From Clostridiales bacterium (GTDB lineage Bacteria; Bacillota; Clostridia; Oscillospirales; Butyricicoccaceae): a stretch of 64,000 nt of DNA. The notes under the pieces were generated by a model. It had not been told where the DNA came from. It searched no databases and saw only the letters and a list, made by a program, of their open reading frames with translations. The translations under genes were made by a program, and so were the position numbers. Position 1 is the stretch's first letter. Every line of letters begins with the position of its first letter. Shown here piece after piece: positions 61,258-64,000 of this stretch. The stretch covers positions 1-64,000 of the forward strand of contig SFJM01000010.1 in the NCBI GenBank assembly GCA_004555915.1, written 5' to 3'.

Positions 61258-61710
61258 TTATTTCAGCATATTTCTGGTCTGTTCACAGAATTCCAGCGCA
61301 CTGTCATTGTCACGCATGGCAATGAAAACCGTGTCATCGCCGCTGATCGAGCCAACAGCATTGGGCAGCCGCATGGCATCAATGGCAATCGCGGCAGCAG
61401 AACCAAGTGCCGGCAGCGTTTTGATGACGACGATATTCTGTGCCGCGTCAACACCGGTGACGCATTCACGGAAAATATTCTGCAGACGGCTGGTAAAGCT
61501 TTTTTCTGCCTCCTGCGAGGAGGTGGCATAACGATATTTCCCCGAAGGGGAAAGGATTTTGATCAGCCGCAGATCCTTGATATCACGGGAAACGGTTGCC
61601 TGCGTCGTATCATAGCCCAGACTGCGCAGACGCGTGGACAACTCCTCCTGCGTTTCAATTTCATTGTGTTCAATCAGTTCAAGAATTTTTGCCTGACGTT
61701 GAAATTTCAT
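61258..61710 (-). CDS. argR: Arginine repressor
   Basis: A 150-residue regulator. The winged helix has ETQEELSTRLRSLGYDTTQA and TVSRDIKDLRLIK; the arginine-binding C-terminal domain has GSISGDDTVFIAMRD. ATG 61710 follows AAAGGG. No arginine gene is in the window, but the position between nadK and recN is conserved in Firmicutes. Confidence 0.95.
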   Translation of the reverse strand: MKFQRQAKILELIEHNEIETQEELSTRLRSLGYDTTQATVSRDIKDLRLIKILSPSGKYRYATSSQEAEKSFTSRLQNIFRECVTGVDAAQNIVVIKTLPALGSAAAIAIDAMRLPNAVGSISGDDTVFIAMRDNDSALEFCEQTRNMLK

Positions 61711-61732
61711 AAAACGATTCCCTTTCTGCCGA

Positions 61733-62623
61733 TCAACTGTGACCAACAGTCAGCTTTTCATTCAAAACCGAATAAAAGCTGTTGTCCTTGACGCGGAGCA
61801 ATCTGGTGCGGAATGGTGCTCTGGAAATATAGATTTTGTCACCATCTTCCAGCTTAAAGCCCTGGCGTCCGTCACAGGACACGAAAATCGGTGCACCATT
61901 GAAAAACTGCGGTACAACACAGATTTCACGATACGGCGCAAATATGTAGGATTTGGCCTGTCCTGCACGGGGACAGATGGGTACCATGGAAATATTTTCC
62001 GCAGACGGCTCGATCACCGGCCCACCGGCAGAAAGGGAATATGCCGTACTTCCGGTAGGGGTAGCGATAATCGCACCATCTCCATGCAGTACATTTACCG
62101 GTTCATTGTCGCATAAAATTTCCAGCTTGCTGATGTGGAAAATCGAACCGGTTTTAATAATCGCTTCATTGAGCGACATGGACCGAAAAGCAATTTCTCC
62201 GCCCCGGACCACTGCCACATCCAGCATCATACGTTCGTCAATGGTATAATCACCGGTGAAAATACGCTCCACCAGCCGCAGTTCCGGAAATTCCATTTCA
62301 CTCATGAAGCCCACATGGCCCAGATTCACACCGAGCAGCGGAACCTGGTAGGGTGCAGCAACCGGAGCCATTGCCAGAATGGTGCCGTCACCGCCGAGGA
62401 CAATGATAAAATCCGCTTCCGACATGGCCTTCTGCTGGGGATAAACCTTCAGCCCCTCCTGCGGGATGCCCAGCTCCAGTGCATGCTCAGACAGCAGCAC
62501 CTCCGCGCCAAAACCGCGGATTACATCCGCTGTCTGGCGCACTGCAAATGCCATGCCCTTCTTGCCGGTGTTCGGCCAGATCATTACCTTTTTAATTGGC
62601 GTTTGTAAATCATTGTTCCTCAT
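61733..62623 (-). CDS. nadK: NAD kinase
   Basis: A 296-residue kinase that makes NADP. IVLGGDGTILA is the catalytic GGDGT motif, NEAIIKTG and the ATPTGSTAYSLSAGGPV motif bind NAD. ATG 62623 overlaps the end of tlyA by 14 bases; further ATGs inside are less supported. Confidence 0.94.
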   Translation of the reverse strand: MRNNDLQTPIKKVMIWPNTGKKGMAFAVRQTADVIRGFGAEVLLSEHALELGIPQEGLKVYPQQKAMSEADFIIVLGGDGTILAMAPVAAPYQVPLLGVNLGHVGFMSEMEFPELRLVERIFTGDYTIDERMMLDVAVVRGGEIAFRSMSLNEAIIKTGSIFHISKLEILCDNEPVNVLHGDGAIIATPTGSTAYSLSAGGPVIEPSAENISMVPICPRAGQAKSYIFAPYREICVVPQFFNGAPIFVSCDGRQGFKLEDGDKIYISRAPFRTRLLRVKDNSFYSVLNEKLTVGHS

Positions 62624-63416
62624 GCTTTGCCAGTGCTCCATGTGCTTCCGCGACCAGTGCGGCAGGGTCAAGCTCTGCATCTTCACCGTCTTTGCCTAAA
62701 TAACCTAAAAATTCAATGTTGCCTTCCGGGCCCTTGATCGGAGAGAATGTCAGGCTGTACACATGAAAGCCTGCTTCATGGGCATTCTCAATAAAGGATT
62801 GCAGCACCTCCAGATGGATCTCCGGGTCCCGTACCACACCCTTCTTGCCTACCTTTCCCTTTCCGGCCTCAAACTGCGGCTTAATCAGGCAGGCAATGCG
62901 TCCATGCTCCTGCAGCAGATTGGCAACAACCGGCAAAACCAGCTTGAGCGAGATGAAGGAAACATCAATCACAGCAAAATCCGGCACATCATCCAGCTGC
63001 TCCGGTGTGACATACCGGATATTGGTACGCTCCATACATACAACCCGCGGGTCCTGCCGCAGCTTCCATGCCAGCTGTCCATAGCCCACATCAATGGAAT
63101 ATACCTTGCGCGCGCCACGGGTCAACAGGCAATCGGTAAAGCCGCCGGTGGAAGCACCGATATCCATGACACACAAATCCTTCGGGTCAATCTGGAAATA
63201 ATTCAGTGCTTTTTCAATTTTCAGTCCGCCACGGCTGACAAAGGAATTGGTCTTGCCACGGATTTCAATTTCCGCATCCTCTGGAATGCTCATACCGGCC
63301 TTGTCTGCCTTCTGGTTATTGACATAGACAATTCCGCTCATAATAATTGCCTTTGCTCGTTCACGGGACGGCACCATGCCCTTTTCAAACAACAGGACAT
63401 CCAGTCTTTTCTTCAT
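62610..63416 (-). CDS. tlyA: TlyA family rRNA (cytidine-2'-O)-methyltransferase
   Basis: A 268-residue protein. An S4 RNA-binding domain (residues 1-60, KRLDVLLFEKGMVPSRERAK) is followed by an FtsJ-like methyltransferase (CVMDIGASTGGFTDCLLTRG). Homologues methylate rRNA; older records call it hemolysin A. It overlaps dxs by 4 bases. Confidence 0.93.
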   Translation of the reverse strand: MKKRLDVLLFEKGMVPSRERAKAIIMSGIVYVNNQKADKAGMSIPEDAEIEIRGKTNSFVSRGGLKIEKALNYFQIDPKDLCVMDIGASTGGFTDCLLTRGARKVYSIDVGYGQLAWKLRQDPRVVCMERTNIRYVTPEQLDDVPDFAVIDVSFISLKLVLPVVANLLQEHGRIACLIKPQFEAGKGKVGKKGVVRDPEIHLEVLQSFIENAHEAGFHVYSLTFSPIKGPEGNIEFLGYLGKDGEDAELDPAALVAEAHGALAKHEEQ

Positions 63417-64000
63417 GCTTGTATCCCCTCCAAACAGGTTTCTGCAACGGATTTGCCGTCCAGATGGTAATATTCATAAATCTGATGTACAGCACCCTGG
63501 GGAGCAAAGCTGTCCCCGGCATTCATCAGCCCAATCCATTGGGTATCCAGATGCCGGCGGCTCAGTTCTTCTGCCAAAGCCTGTCCGATACTGCCTGCAT
63601 GGACAACATCCTCCACCACAGCCAGTCTGCCGCATGCGGCAATCCGATTCAGCAGATCAACGGAAAAATCCGCCGTCAGGTTGTTGATTTTATATACCGC
63701 AGCAGAAATATCCCGCTGCCGCAGTATATCTGCCGCTTCCAGCGCTTCATTGATCATAATGCCATAGGAAACCAGTACCAGATCGTTTCCCTCCTGCAGA
63801 CAGATACAATCCGCACCGCTGTTGTCCGCCTGATAGCTTCCTTCCCCGCCACGGGGATAACGCAGTGCAATCGGTCCGGAGGTATGGGAAACCGCAATGC
63901 GCAGCATGGAACGCAGTTCCGCAAAGCTGGACGGGGCCAGCAATGTCATACCGGGAATCTGACGGAGAAACCCCACATCAAATACACCGTTATGGGTAGC
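63413..64000 (-). CDS. dxs: 1-deoxy-D-xylulose-5-phosphate synthase, C-terminal part (5' end outside window)
   Basis: The last 195 residues or so of a transketolase-family enzyme. It begins at the window edge with ATHNGVFDVGFLRQIPGMT, the DXS block before the pyrimidine-binding end, and ends with the transketolase C domain (LVLVSYGIMINEALEAA, RLAVVEDVVHAGSIG). DXS starts isoprenoid synthesis. Its stop overlaps the tlyA start in ATGA. Confidence 0.93.
   Translation of the reverse strand, partial: ATHNGVFDVGFLRQIPGMTLLAPSSFAELRSMLRIAVSHTSGPIALRYPRGGEGSYQADNSGADCICLQEGNDLVLVSYGIMINEALEAADILRQRDISAAVYKINNLTADFSVDLLNRIAACGRLAVVEDVVHAGSIGQALAEELSRRHLDTQWIGLMNAGDSFAPQGAVHQIYEYYHLDGKSVAETCLEGIQA

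Noticed and set aside
1..64000. CRISPR arrays, tRNA or rRNA genes, insertion sequences, prophage
   Set aside because: No regular direct repeats, no cloverleaf or rRNA stretches, no transposase and no phage genes were seen.

Overview
The window looks like chromosomal DNA from a gut-type clostridial Firmicute. The evidence is strong AGGAGG-type ribosome sites, two T-box leaders, the dxs-tlyA-nadK-argR-recN and alaS/U32/mltG neighbourhoods usual in Clostridia and Bacilli, a bile salt hydrolase, and an orphan selD with a selenium-dependent molybdenum hydroxylase cluster. By eye the base composition is near 50% GC, which fits Oscillospirales-like lineages better than Clostridium sensu stricto. That placement is inference. 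I see no rRNA, tRNA, CRISPR array, prophage or insertion sequence.

Layout. 0-6.2 kb (minus strand): a MATE exporter cut by the window edge, with an attenuator-like leader; a TetR regulator with a CPA2 antiporter; a bile salt hydrolase; a C39-like protein and an M20 peptidase. 6.4-14.9 kb: a cyclitol or keto-sugar module with two AraC regulators, two Gfo/Idh/MocA oxidoreductases, two TIM-barrel isomerase/dehydratase-like proteins and one SSS sodium symporter. 15-18.5 kb (minus): a RelA/SpoT-domain protein, a xanthine/uracil-type permease and xanthine phosphoribosyltransferase. 18.6-34.5 kb (minus): one nearly continuous run from selD through selenium handling (yedF, cysteine desulfurase, DUF3343), hydroxylase maturation (XdhC/CoxI, yqeC, yqeB), the three-subunit hydroxylase and a MocA-like transferase. 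After an intergenic hairpin and palindrome it continues with a ModE-like regulator, molybdopterin genes and modABC. 34.8-40 kb: a split threonine/serine exporter pair, a T-box-controlled CstA and an AgcS alanine/glycine symporter. 40.3-42.3 kb: a tyrosine recombinase and a radical SAM protein. 42.4-64 kb (minus): housekeeping genes rnmV-holA-comEC-HIT-alaS (T-box), then wecG-like-thyX-tmk-DUF2156-GNAT-DJ-1-fau-CPBP-mltG-U32, then dxs-tlyA-nadK-argR-recN-tyrS.

How it fits together. The 16-34.5 kb region reads as a purine-oxidation unit. The permease and Xpt handle xanthine. The hydroxylase (XdhA/B/C type) would interconvert hypoxanthine, xanthine and urate or a related heterocycle. selD, yedF, the desulfurase and DUF3343 would supply its labile selenium, and modABC, moaA, the MoeA-like and MOSC-MogA proteins its molybdenum cofactor. 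No selA, selB or selenocysteine tRNA is visible here, so selD may serve only this hydroxylase. Amino-acid supply appears twice through T-boxes (alaS and cstA) and through AgcS and ThrE-type transport.
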